Shown here one piece after another: positions 38,297-46,888 of a stretch of DNA of 64,000 nt. Position 1 is the stretch's first letter. Each line of letters starts with the position of its first letter. Both the position numbers and the translations under genes were made by a program. Source of the DNA: Phormidium sp. FACHB-1136 (GTDB lineage: Bacteria; Cyanobacteriota; Cyanobacteriia; Phormidesmidales; Phormidesmidaceae); contig NZ_JACJRS010000011.1 in assembly GCF_014697375.1 (NCBI RefSeq), forward strand, positions 16,571-80,570. The letters run 5' to 3'. The notes below the pieces were generated by a model. It searched no databases. It was given only the letters and a program-made list of their open reading frames with translations, and was not told the DNA's origin.

Positions 38297-39847
38297 CTAC
38301 TGAGCAATGGCTTGTTTTTTCCTGGCAGCAGCTTTAATTTTCTTGGCTTCCTTCTCCTCTGGGCTAGCCCGTAAATCGGCTAGTTTCCATTCCAGAGTTC
38401 GGAGAGCGGCGGATCTTGCTTGGTAGTTGCGGATAGAGATAATGGAGTCAGTGAAGGCTCTACGGGCAATGTCTTGAACAATTTTTGTCCAAGCGGGGAG
38501 TTCTGTATTGCCATAGATAGGAATGCCATCGGCTCCGGTATGGATATCATTGGGTAAAGCATTCAGTAATTTTAGGAAGGCATTATCAAGGCTTGCCCAA
38601 TAACGAGATTCCCCATCAAGAGCATTAGCAAGACTACCAGCATCTCCGTTGTTCAACGCCTCGGCTAGGGCAAAGTAAGGGCTACCTCGAAAGGAACGAA
38701 AAACTTGTTGATGATCTTCTGCGATTGTGATTGCTATCTTCAACGTTTGGGCTAAATTCCCATCGATCACGTACTGGATTGGTGCCGAAAACTGTTCCCA
38801 ACTCCAGCCTAGGGGCTTAGCCTTATCCGCACTGAGACCAGAGATTTGTAACGTGACTACGTTTTCTACCAGATCCTCCTGCTTCAAGTTGGCTAGCCAA
38901 TCCATAATGCGGGGACGTTTTTGATTGTCTGCGGTTAGCAAAAAACTATCAGCATTGCGCCAAAGCTGCTTAGTCAAGGACAATCTCACAGGCTTGTCCT
39001 CGCGATAGGCAACCCCACACTCCCACTGTTGAGGTAGCACTTTATCCGGTAGGGAATTACCCATGGTGATTGCCAACTGGCTGACCTGACCATCTTCAGG
39101 AAATAGGCGTAACCGTCTCCAGGGAAAAGTCAAATAGCTAATGTAGCCTTTGGGAACCGTTTTTTGGGGTCTACCTGCATAGCTGGTTTCCCAGGCAGGT
39201 ATATCCTCACCCGTTACCACACTGGGTACCTCCGAGGCCGGATCGTAACGCATCAGGTTAAACATCAGCGTTTGCTTAAGAGTGCTGCCCCGAATCAGCA
39301 CATTAGCGGCATTTACTGTGGGAGTATTCACTGCCGAGCGATTGCCGCTAGATTGCCCCACATAGAAGGCACGTAGGCTGGTAATATCTACACCCTGAAG
39401 CCTTACCAGTAATCGGGCCGATTGGGCTAGGGAAATGCTGTAGCCGCTCCATTCATGCTCGTGGGAAAACACCTGGGAGGTGCTCATGGTGTGGATGGCA
39501 TAGATGGGAACTGCTTTCTCCAAGGGCAAGATGGGATCTTGCATAAAGGGCTGTTCTGGGTGGAGTAGATCAAAGCGATTCCGCCATTGGTTGAGATACG
39601 TAATGGCCGTTTGCCCGTTATCCTCAAAGATTTCTTCCCAGTGATCTTCATTTTTTGGCCCCTGGTAAGCACTATGGAGAATAGCCAGCAGTAGGCGATA
39701 GATCGCTAGAGTCGTCGGTGGGTTATCTGCTTGAATTTCTCTCCAAGTCTCCCAAGTTTGAAATAGTTCAAGCAGGGAGATTTCCTGTATCTGAAAGTCT
39801 TGATTCACCACTGGAAGCCAAGACTCATCAATCAAGTTAAATGACAT
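38297..39847 (-). CDS. cas8e: Cas8e (Cse1), PAM-recognising large subunit
   Basis: 516 residues from the ATG at 39847 (GAAGGAGG upstream). It opens MSFNLIDESWLPVVNQDFQIQEISLLELF, the standard Cse1 start, and ends in a four-helix C-terminal domain (YWASLDNAFLKLLNAL... RNYQARSAALRTLEWKLADLRA). It reads the PAM and recruits Cas3. The frame can be extended by 13 codons, but the ribosome site marks the start given here. Confidence 0.97.
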   Translation of the reverse strand: MSFNLIDESWLPVVNQDFQIQEISLLELFQTWETWREIQADNPPTTLAIYRLLLAILHSAYQGPKNEDHWEEIFEDNGQTAITYLNQWRNRFDLLHPEQPFMQDPILPLEKAVPIYAIHTMSTSQVFSHEHEWSGYSISLAQSARLLVRLQGVDITSLRAFYVGQSSGNRSAVNTPTVNAANVLIRGSTLKQTLMFNLMRYDPASEVPSVVTGEDIPAWETSYAGRPQKTVPKGYISYLTFPWRRLRLFPEDGQVSQLAITMGNSLPDKVLPQQWECGVAYREDKPVRLSLTKQLWRNADSFLLTADNQKRPRIMDWLANLKQEDLVENVVTLQISGLSADKAKPLGWSWEQFSAPIQYVIDGNLAQTLKIAITIAEDHQQVFRSFRGSPYFALAEALNNGDAGSLANALDGESRYWASLDNAFLKLLNALPNDIHTGADGIPIYGNTELPAWTKIVQDIARRAFTDSIISIRNYQARSAALRTLEWKLADLRASPEEKEAKKIKAAARKKQAIAQ

Positions 39848-39863
39848 TTTTGGCAAACCTCCT

Positions 39864-42590
39864 TCAAGATTGTTTTTCTTTCTCAATCAACACCCCCAGC
39901 AGCGGATCAAGGGTCAGTTGCCAATCCCCCACCACGGCTACCCCCTGGGCGTTGACCTCCACATAGCGACAGTTCCGCAATAGGGCCGATGTCCAGGTGG
40001 GGGGATTAGCCTGGGCTAACAAGGCTTTCACAAGGGGTGGCTTGGAAATACGGGTGCTGTGGGCCAATAGTTTGCGAATCATGGCTAGGTCAGGCTTGGC
40101 AGTTAGGTCTACCGAATCCTGGGTGTCCGGCAATACCAGCCCTGCCTCGGCACGTTGCAAAAAGATGGTGGCTACAGAGGGTTCACCTAGGCGGGTGGCG
40201 GCGGCAATTGCGCTTTCGTCATCCTCCTTTCTCAGGTAGGTGAACTCATCGGGCTTGGTGTCCGCATGGGGGGGCGGAATTTTGACCAGGTTGGCGCGGG
40301 TCTTCTTAGCCTCTTCCTCCTCGGTTTTGTACTTTTCCAGGGAGGTTTGCCAGTCCTCGGCATGAATAGCCTCTACACCTTCAGGAACGGCCATCTCTAA
40401 GTCATAAACCGACTCGATGAGGCTATCCATCTCCTGGGGCAGTTGAACTTGGGGACGTTGCCGTAGAGCAAGCCAACTCCTGAGTAGGATGTGACGGTCA
40501 TAGATATAGCCGCTCTCCCTAAAGTCTGCTTGGCCTTGATTGGTAAAACTAGGTTCCACAATCCACAAGGTTGGGTTTGCTAGTGGGGTTGGTCGTCCGT
40601 CGCGGGTGTGGCGATGGAGCCGTCCAGAACGCTGGAGTAGTAGGTCAATGGGTGCCAGGTCACTGATCATCAGATCAAAGTCAACATCTAGGCTCTGCTC
40701 AATCACCTGGGTCGCCACTAGGACAAAGCGCTGGGGCCGATAGTCAGTCCCTTTGCCAAATTTTTCTAGGCAGTCCTTTTCGATCCGCTCCCGATCCTTG
40801 AATAGAAATCGTCCATGGAAGAGACCCAGTTCTTCGGGTGCAAAGTGCTCTTGCAGCCGTTGGTAGACTGCCTGGGCACGGTTAACGGTAGAGCAAATCA
40901 CCGCCACACAACCGCCTTCATCGCTTAACACCTGGTGTAGTTCAGCGGGCCATTCGTCATCGTTAGCCCAGCGAATGGCCAAGGCTCGACAAACATGATC
41001 TGAGGCAGCAAACGAATGGGCCGAAGCTATTCCACCTGAGAAGGCTGTAATACGGGGATAAGGTGCCTCTGGTAAAGCTGGCGCTGGCTGGTTACAGCCC
41101 GTGGCATAAGCCGTGAGCAATCTTTGACGGGTGGCACTGGGCAAGGTCGCAGAGAGGGCGATCACTGGAGATCCCAATACAGCAGCCCACTCTAAGAAGC
41201 GCTCTAGCAGAGTGCTGGTATAGAGGTCATAGGCATGAATTTCGTCCAGGATGATCGTGCGTCCGGCTAAACCAAAGAGGCGAACAAATTGATGACGGGA
41301 TCTCACGACCCCCATCAACCCCTGATCCAGGGTACCCACCCCAAAGGGACTCAGCAAAGTTCGTTTGCGGGCCGTGTGCCATTCGCTGGCAAAAACACCG
41401 TTGCCCTCTTGGTCGTAGACCTGATCCAACCGACAGACGGTTTCTTGATAGTCTCCCTGGAGGGCTGCGGCCCCATGGCTTAGGGTGAGATTCACCACCT
41501 TATCGGCATAACGCTTTTGTAGAAACTCCTTAACCCGTCCAAACATGGCGTTGCTAGTCGCTTGAGTTGGCAGACCGATGTAAAATCCGCCTGCTCTGGC
41601 CTGGTGTTGTAGGTGATCGGCTAGGTAAAGAGCGGCTTCGGTTTTACCTTCTCCCATCGAGGCTTCCACCATTACTAGACATGGAGGTTTCAAGTTCTCC
41701 GACAGTTCAATCGCACTTGACTGAAGAGGCCGAGGTGTTGTGATGAAATCAAAGAGTTCAGCAAAGGAAAGCGGTTGTCCTGTAGCTGGCTGTTGCCATC
41801 CTTGCTGGATTAGGGCTTGCTGGGCTTTGTGAGCTAACCCTGCGGCATAAGCGTCAAAGGGTTCATCGTTAGCATAGGGAAAGCTCACAGGGTTGGAGGC
41901 TAGCCAATCAGACACAGTAGTTAAACCTGCTAAAACCATGGCAGCAGCGTTACTACATTGGTTGGGTAAATCGCTAGTCGTAAGATTCACGAACCCTTGT
42001 AACTGCTGAAAAATCCCTAGACTATGTTGTCGCCAAACACTGTGTTCATCGGTGCCTGCGATAACGCTGTCTAAGTCATCAATTTCCTGCTGAGCCGGGA
42101 AAAATCCATGGTGGCCACCAACAATTGACCCCAGCCGTCGGGCTAGTCGCTTAGCGTGGCGTGTGGAAAGCTTAGAACCTACCCCAATACCGACTAGAAA
42201 CTCTGGTAACGTTGCTGCCGTCACTAGGCCATGGGGTGCATTTCTTGGTTGCTGTCGCTCACGGGGCAAGGAAGACCAGCAATCGTAAAGAGTCTCTCCT
42301 GCAAGGATTTGACCCACCTTGCTCACCTGAAACTGAAAGGCAGGGCTAACCTTACCCAGGTCATGGCTACCCGCCATAAAGCCACAGAAGCGTACTAGGG
42401 ATTCGTCATTACCTAGCCCTAGACCATTGGCTAAATGTTCCTTTGCCACAGGACTCAGATAAGCCCTCACAATCTCCATCGCCACGGCGGCGGTATCTGC
42501 CAAATGACAAATAACGGGATGGTATTCGGGCTGTCCATCGGCCCTAACATTTCCCTTACCTGTTTTGGCCCAAAATCTTGGCTGATTCAT
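39864..42590 (-). CDS. cas3: Cas3 HD-nuclease/helicase
   Basis: 908 residues from the ATG at 42590, which overlaps the stop of the WYL gene (ATGA). HD nuclease: CHLADTAAVA, GSHDLGKVSPAFQFQV and the later HGLVTAATLPEF, GGHHGFF. Helicase: SMGEGKTEAALYLADH (Walker A), IILDEIHAYD (DExH), ALSATLPSATR, VIEQSLDVDFDLMISDLAPIDLLLQRSGRLHR (motifs V-VI). It degrades the target after Cascade binding. No split or frameshift is seen. Confidence 0.97.
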   Translation of the reverse strand: MNQPRFWAKTGKGNVRADGQPEYHPVICHLADTAAVAMEIVRAYLSPVAKEHLANGLGLGNDESLVRFCGFMAGSHDLGKVSPAFQFQVSKVGQILAGETLYDCWSSLPRERQQPRNAPHGLVTAATLPEFLVGIGVGSKLSTRHAKRLARRLGSIVGGHHGFFPAQQEIDDLDSVIAGTDEHSVWRQHSLGIFQQLQGFVNLTTSDLPNQCSNAAAMVLAGLTTVSDWLASNPVSFPYANDEPFDAYAAGLAHKAQQALIQQGWQQPATGQPLSFAELFDFITTPRPLQSSAIELSENLKPPCLVMVEASMGEGKTEAALYLADHLQHQARAGGFYIGLPTQATSNAMFGRVKEFLQKRYADKVVNLTLSHGAAALQGDYQETVCRLDQVYDQEGNGVFASEWHTARKRTLLSPFGVGTLDQGLMGVVRSRHQFVRLFGLAGRTIILDEIHAYDLYTSTLLERFLEWAAVLGSPVIALSATLPSATRQRLLTAYATGCNQPAPALPEAPYPRITAFSGGIASAHSFAASDHVCRALAIRWANDDEWPAELHQVLSDEGGCVAVICSTVNRAQAVYQRLQEHFAPEELGLFHGRFLFKDRERIEKDCLEKFGKGTDYRPQRFVLVATQVIEQSLDVDFDLMISDLAPIDLLLQRSGRLHRHTRDGRPTPLANPTLWIVEPSFTNQGQADFRESGYIYDRHILLRSWLALRQRPQVQLPQEMDSLIESVYDLEMAVPEGVEAIHAEDWQTSLEKYKTEEEEAKKTRANLVKIPPPHADTKPDEFTYLRKEDDESAIAAATRLGEPSVATIFLQRAEAGLVLPDTQDSVDLTAKPDLAMIRKLLAHSTRISKPPLVKALLAQANPPTWTSALLRNCRYVEVNAQGVAVVGDWQLTLDPLLGVLIEKEKQS

Positions 42591-43570
42591 TCCAAGCCCC
42601 GTTGACTGTAACGCTGTTCCATTCCCTCGATCTCCTCTCGCACCATCGCCACCAACTCCGGTGGCTCCAACACCCTTGCCCCCCGTCCATAGCCCAACAC
42701 CCACCGCTTCACATCGTTCATGCCCCGTACCACCATTTGCAGCGTCACCGCCCCATCCTTGTGCTCCTGTAGCTCCTGGGTGGGGTGCCAGCGCCGTTCT
42801 CGGATATAGGGCGCGGCCTTGGCATCAAACCAAATGCGTACCGTCACCGGGACACCGCCTACCTCATGTTGAAAAATCATCTCCAGGTGGTCTTTGGCGT
42901 TGAAGTCCGGCTTGCGCTCAAAGCTATCCCCCAGCAGCTTGAGTTCACGAATGCGGTCTACCCGGAACCAGCGCACCTCATCCCGCTTGTGGCACCAGCC
43001 AATGACATAGGGGTTCGTACCTCGGTAGATGTGCAGCAGATAGGGGTCTAGCACCCGCTCTGAGGTGGCATTGCGGCTGGCGGTGTAGTAGCTCATCCAG
43101 ACTTGCTTAGACCCTCGACACGCCTCCTCTAGCTGCTGCCAAACATCCAGGTTGAGGTTTGTTTCTGCCCCAGAACGGAAGACCAGGCGATCCTCCGCAA
43201 GCTGCTGTAGATCTAGCCACGTTTCCTCCGGTAGGCGCTCGGTTAAGCGGGTAATGGCCGACCGCAGATCCAGGGCATAGGCCGACCCGGCATAGGCTTC
43301 CAACATCCTGGCCCCCAAGGTGAGGGCAAAGAGTTCCCCCTTCGAGAGTTGGATGGTCGGAAGTCGCCAGTTGGGTTCCGTGTAGTGGTAGCCACGGGTA
43401 CGGTGAAATTCCACAGGCGCATGGAATCGATCTCGCATGAATGCAATGTCATCCCGAATGGTGCGCTCACTCACCTCCAGCACATCCGCTAAGGCTTGAG
43501 CCGTCTGCCGTTCAGGCTTACGGATCAGTTCATCAATGGTGAGTAGTCGCTCTAGCTGGATGCGCGACAT
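42587..43570 (-). CDS. WYL-domain transcription regulator of the cas operon
   Basis: 327 residues. N-terminal winged helix: LTIDELIRKPERQTAQALADVLEVSERTIRDDIAFMRDRFHAPVEFHRTRGYHY. WYL domain from about residue 140, here with VWMSYYTASRNATSERVLDPYLLHIYRGTNPYVIGWCHKRDEVRWFRVDRIRELKLL, then the WCX extension (VTVRIWFDAKAAPYIRERRWHPTQEL). WYL proteins sense nucleic-acid or other ligands and regulate defence loci. As first gene, coupled to cas3 by a four-base overlap, it probably governs the whole operon. Two TTATCCCCAGAACA-type sites lie upstream. Confidence 0.93.
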   Translation of the reverse strand: MSRIQLERLLTIDELIRKPERQTAQALADVLEVSERTIRDDIAFMRDRFHAPVEFHRTRGYHYTEPNWRLPTIQLSKGELFALTLGARMLEAYAGSAYALDLRSAITRLTERLPEETWLDLQQLAEDRLVFRSGAETNLNLDVWQQLEEACRGSKQVWMSYYTASRNATSERVLDPYLLHIYRGTNPYVIGWCHKRDEVRWFRVDRIRELKLLGDSFERKPDFNAKDHLEMIFQHEVGGVPVTVRIWFDAKAAPYIRERRWHPTQELQEHKDGAVTLQMVVRGMNDVKRWVLGYGRGARVLEPPELVAMVREEIEGMEQRYSQRGLE

Positions 43571-43954
43571 CAGAATGCCTCAACTTGGATGGCCCTAGCC
43601 TAATCAACTAACCCGGCGAAAAAGCTTCCGGGTTGCAGGGCCACAGCAAAAAAGTTTGTTATCCCCAGAACAGCCGTTAAGTCCCTTGCAGTTCGCTCAG
43701 TCATCAGAACATCATCCCCAGAACATCCCCATAGCAAAACAAGGCAATAGGAATGCCTGACTACTTTGGGTTTATCGGACAACGACCAGGGAGAACGACC
43801 ATCTCAATGGCCTAGGAACGACATCTAAGCCAAGGAGACTCACCCCTCTAGAGTACCCAACGGATTGACGGAATGCTACATTACAAAACTAAATATTCTA
43901 ACCCCTGAAATTACTGTCATACCTAGGTTTCAGCCTTCCACTACTGAGGCCCAC
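43571..43954. other. promoter region of the CRISPR-Cas operon
   Basis: No gene is supported in these 384 bases. The notable content is two copies of the recurring motif, GTTATCCCCAGAACAG at 43658-43673 and ATCATCCCCAGAACAT at 43712-43727, both in the same orientation about 90 and 145 bases before the WYL start. They may be binding sites that control the operon. No clean -35/-10 pair was found by eye. Confidence 0.5.
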
Positions 43955-44137
43955 CTAGCCCACGACGGCATCATCATCGAGGTCTTTGAGGGCTTGTTCT
44001 AAGGCCATCCTCACCACCGCCGCCTTCTTGCGTTTGACCTTAGCCGCCGCCTGGGTAAGCCGCTGGTGCAAGGACTCTGGCATATCCACGGTAAAGCGGA
44101 CGATGCGTTCTGGGGATGTCGGGGTGGGGGTGGCCAT
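43955..44137 (-). CDS. ribbon-helix-helix protein (60 aa)
   Basis: ERIVRFTVDMPESLHQRLTQAAAKVKRKKAAVVRMALEQALKDLDDD is an RHH domain with a proline-rich N-terminal tail. Such proteins act as ParD/CopG-like repressors or antitoxins. No partner gene is next to it on the same strand. Its coding start contains the GTTCTGGGGATG form of the recurring motif. Confidence 0.8.
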   Translation of the reverse strand: MATPTPTSPERIVRFTVDMPESLHQRLTQAAAKVKRKKAAVVRMALEQALKDLDDDAVVG

Positions 44138-44392
44138 AACTTGACCTATGGTTCAATACGCCTATACTATCCTGACCATCGGCCAGCGCTTGGTTTCTGG
44201 GGATTCACCCCTTGAGCAAAATTACTTAATGTTGAGCTTGTAGAAATACCTAGAAAATAGGAAAACCTAGGCTTTGGTCAATCCTTTTTATAGATAAAAT
44301 CCCATAGTGTGCCTGACGCCAATTCATAGTAGGGACAAGTACGTTAATACGAGTGTTCCCTTCTAACTCTTCAATGTAGAGCCTCGGTAGTT

Positions 44393-45034
44393 ATGGAAAA
44401 GCGTAGATTCTTGACGATAGGCGGGATTGGGCTGGTCGCTACTGGCCTACTGGCTCCCCTGGCCTTGGCCCAAACCTATAGCGGTAGTGCTGTCTATAAA
44501 GTGACCCGTAGCAACGGGACAACCCAGGTCATTGTGGCCAACCGTACCCCAGGGGAGCGGATCACGGTAACGTATCCAGGGGCTACGACTACGCGACGGG
44601 TGACGACGAATGAATGTGGTCTAGCTGTCCTACGAGACAGTTCTACCAATGCCCTAGCGAACCTCCAGACCGTCGATGGAGCCGCCATTGACCAAGCTAC
44701 TTTACCCACCCAGCTATTGCCTCGTTGTGTCAATGGCGTCCTCGAAGAAGCCCGTACCGCTAACTTCAAGACGGGCACGGGAGAGGTGGTGATTGTCAAG
44801 ACCCCCAACACTGTCTATGAAGCCGTCTATGCAGGGGGGCGCGACCGCAATGTAACCGCGAATGCCTGTGGTTTTGCCGCTATCAATGAGAGTACGTCCT
44901 ACCCCTGGGCCTCGAATCCAACCATTGTGATTGGTGGCACCACCCACACCATTGCTACCCTGCCAGCGGCCACCCCAGAACCCCTCTGTCGTACCGGGCA
45001 ACTCTACACCCCGGCGGCATGGCCAGCGCCCTAG
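44393..45034 (+). CDS. exported two-domain protein (213 aa)
   Basis: A signal peptide (RRFLTIGGIGLVATGLLAPLALAQ) precedes two related beta domains, each ending in an N-x-CG-xx-V/I phrase: RVTTNECGLAVLRDSS and NVTANACGFAAINES. The same domain type occurs in the next gene, so the two arose by duplication. Probably periplasmic or surface-located; no known family named. Its transcript is likely to end at the hairpin at 45085. Confidence 0.75.
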   Translation: MEKRRFLTIGGIGLVATGLLAPLALAQTYSGSAVYKVTRSNGTTQVIVANRTPGERITVTYPGATTTRRVTTNECGLAVLRDSSTNALANLQTVDGAAIDQATLPTQLLPRCVNGVLEEARTANFKTGTGEVVIVKTPNTVYEAVYAGGRDRNVTANACGFAAINESTSYPWASNPTIVIGGTTHTIATLPAATPEPLCRTGQLYTPAAWPAP

Positions 45035-45084
45035 AGGATTAGGCTGGCCCTCACTTTTGCTCCTCACATTGCACCCTGATATCC

Positions 45085-45111
45085 AGCCTCTCTGTACGGA
45101 GAGGCTTTTTT
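45085..45111 (+). terminator. terminator overlapping the next gene's ribosome site
   Basis: AGCCTCTC pairs with GAGAGGCT over a TGTACG loop, then six T residues. The ATG of the next gene is at 45115, and its only ribosome site (GGAGAGG, 45098-45104) lies in the 3' arm of the stem. This could be an attenuator as well as a plain terminator. Confidence 0.75.
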
Positions 45112-45114
45112 GCT

Positions 45115-46773
45115 ATGAAACGACTTCTTCTTTCTGCCCCGCTGCTCCTGCTTCTGAACGCCCCGGCGCTGGCTTCCCAAGGCCATGTGTACCGAGATAG
45201 TGAGGGGGCCATTTCTGTCTATCGCCTAGAACCCAACGCCCAGGTGAGAATCGGCATTGATGAACCCCCCAGCCGTAACCTCACCTCTAATGGCTGTGGC
45301 CTCCTGGTCGTCAGTGCCACCGAGAACTACCCGACCGCCACGATTCAAGTCAATGGGGCCACCATTACCCCCGCTTCCCTACCCGTTCAGATGCGGCCCG
45401 CCTGTCGGCAGCAGGGCAGTGGTCATAGCCTGGATGAAGCCAGACCCCAACATTTCAAAACCCAGGATGGCGATATTGTTGTCGTGGGAAACCAGCCCAA
45501 TACCCGCTACGAAGTCACCTATCCAGGGCAGCTTAGGATTTTGAGCCGTCGCGTCAATGGCTGCGGATTCCTGCGGGTGCGGGAAACCAATACCATCAAC
45601 TTCAACCAAAGCATCCTGATCCCTACCACCTCCGTCGAAACCTACGCCGAATTTCAGATCGACCAAATTCCCCAGACCACACCGCTGCTGTGCTATCGAG
45701 GGAACCTGTACTATCCCCAGCCCTGGACAGACATCTTTGCCACCGCCATTGTGGGCACCGACATCCCCGCAACGGTGGTGAGTGTGGCCCGTAGCCTGCC
45801 TAGTGCCTTGGCTGTAGCCGTAACCGGGGGTGCTGGGGGCGGCTCTACCGGGAACTCTGGAGGCACCACGGGCACCACAGGCGGTAGTACTACGGGCGGC
45901 ACTACAGGCGGTAGTACTACGGGCGGCACTACAGGCGGTAGTAGCTCGACTGGAGACTCTGGCACCACAGGCGGGGACGCCGGAGGGGGGAGTAGCACCA
46001 CGGGAGATTCTGGGGGTGGTTCCAGTGACAGCACGGGAAGTTCAGGCACCACAGGCGGGGACTCTGGGAGTAGCACCACGGGAGATTCTGGGGGTGGCTC
46101 CAGTGGATCAGGCTCTAGCACGGGGGGGACTGGCGACACAGGGGACACCAGCGGCGGCACGGGGGATGCCGGGGACACGGGAGGCAGTTCTAGTGGTGGA
46201 GATACTGGAGGGGGGGCTACTGGTGGAACAACGGCTCTGTATGACTTCACCCTCGCCACCTATAACCCAAGCATCCATGACTTCAATGGTGATGGCCTGG
46301 TGGACGATAGCAGCGGCGATGGCATTCCCGACGATAGAGATGGCGACGGTCATCCAGACGGGCCTTGGGGAGATGGAGACATCCCTCGTTCCGCAGGGCC
46401 GGGATTCACTGTACCTACAAATGTTGCGGTCTGTATGTCCTACAACGGCAACATTGTGGCGTCCTCATCTAGCTTCGTCCGGGGCCAGCAATATGGCTTA
46501 ACTGCCGATGATGGCCTCTATCCCATCTCCGATGACAACCCATGGTTTATCGCTGCCAATGCGGGTTCGCTCTCTGGGCCTCCCACCATCCGTTGGCCGG
46601 GGAGCTTCAGGCCACCCACCTTCTACCACACCTTCGAGGAAAGTCCAAAGGGCGGCTATATCCTTCGTTCCCCAGACCATCGGGAAATCACGTCCTTCTA
46701 CTTTTCCAGCCTACAGTCCTGCCTCATGCCGCCCTGGCTAGCGAATCCACCGTCCTGGATCAACTTCAACTAG
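45115..46773 (+). CDS. exported surface protein with Gly/Ser/Thr linker and Ca-binding repeats
   Basis: 552 residues: signal peptide (LLLSAPLLLLLNAPALASQ); two domains related to those of the preceding gene (NLTSNGCGLLVVSATENY and RRVNGCGFLRVRE); a low-complexity linker of about 130 residues (GTTGGSTTGG and GDSGGGSS repeats); then DFNGDGLVDD, GDGIPDDRDGDGHPDG, Asp-rich thrombospondin-3/dockerin-like loops that bind calcium; and a C-terminal domain with two cysteines. It is likely a cell-surface or secreted adhesin-type protein. Confidence 0.8.
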   Translation: MKRLLLSAPLLLLLNAPALASQGHVYRDSEGAISVYRLEPNAQVRIGIDEPPSRNLTSNGCGLLVVSATENYPTATIQVNGATITPASLPVQMRPACRQQGSGHSLDEARPQHFKTQDGDIVVVGNQPNTRYEVTYPGQLRILSRRVNGCGFLRVRETNTINFNQSILIPTTSVETYAEFQIDQIPQTTPLLCYRGNLYYPQPWTDIFATAIVGTDIPATVVSVARSLPSALAVAVTGGAGGGSTGNSGGTTGTTGGSTTGGTTGGSTTGGTTGGSSSTGDSGTTGGDAGGGSSTTGDSGGGSSDSTGSSGTTGGDSGSSTTGDSGGGSSGSGSSTGGTGDTGDTSGGTGDAGDTGGSSSGGDTGGGATGGTTALYDFTLATYNPSIHDFNGDGLVDDSSGDGIPDDRDGDGHPDGPWGDGDIPRSAGPGFTVPTNVAVCMSYNGNIVASSSSFVRGQQYGLTADDGLYPISDDNPWFIAANAGSLSGPPTIRWPGSFRPPTFYHTFEESPKGGYILRSPDHREITSFYFSSLQSCLMPPWLANPPSWINFN

Positions 46774-46806
46774 GTTAGTCTTCGTAGAAATCCTAGTTAT
46801 AAAATG

Positions 46807-46842
46807 AAGAGCCTCATCTGCATTTAGCAAGTTGAGGCTCTT
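46807..46842. terminator. bidirectional terminator
   Basis: AAGAGCCTCA and TGAGGCTCTT pair perfectly; T residues follow on the plus strand and the A-run before it serves the minus strand. It separates the convergent genes 45115-46773 and 46889-48184. Confidence 0.85.
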
Positions 46843-46888
46843 TTATATGTCGTCGCTCCCTACCTTTTATGTTTTGAGTCTGTTCACC

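Noticed and set aside
45711..46259. Minus-strand Pro/Val frame of 182 codons
   Set aside because: Mirror of the Gly/Thr repeat linker of the exported protein.
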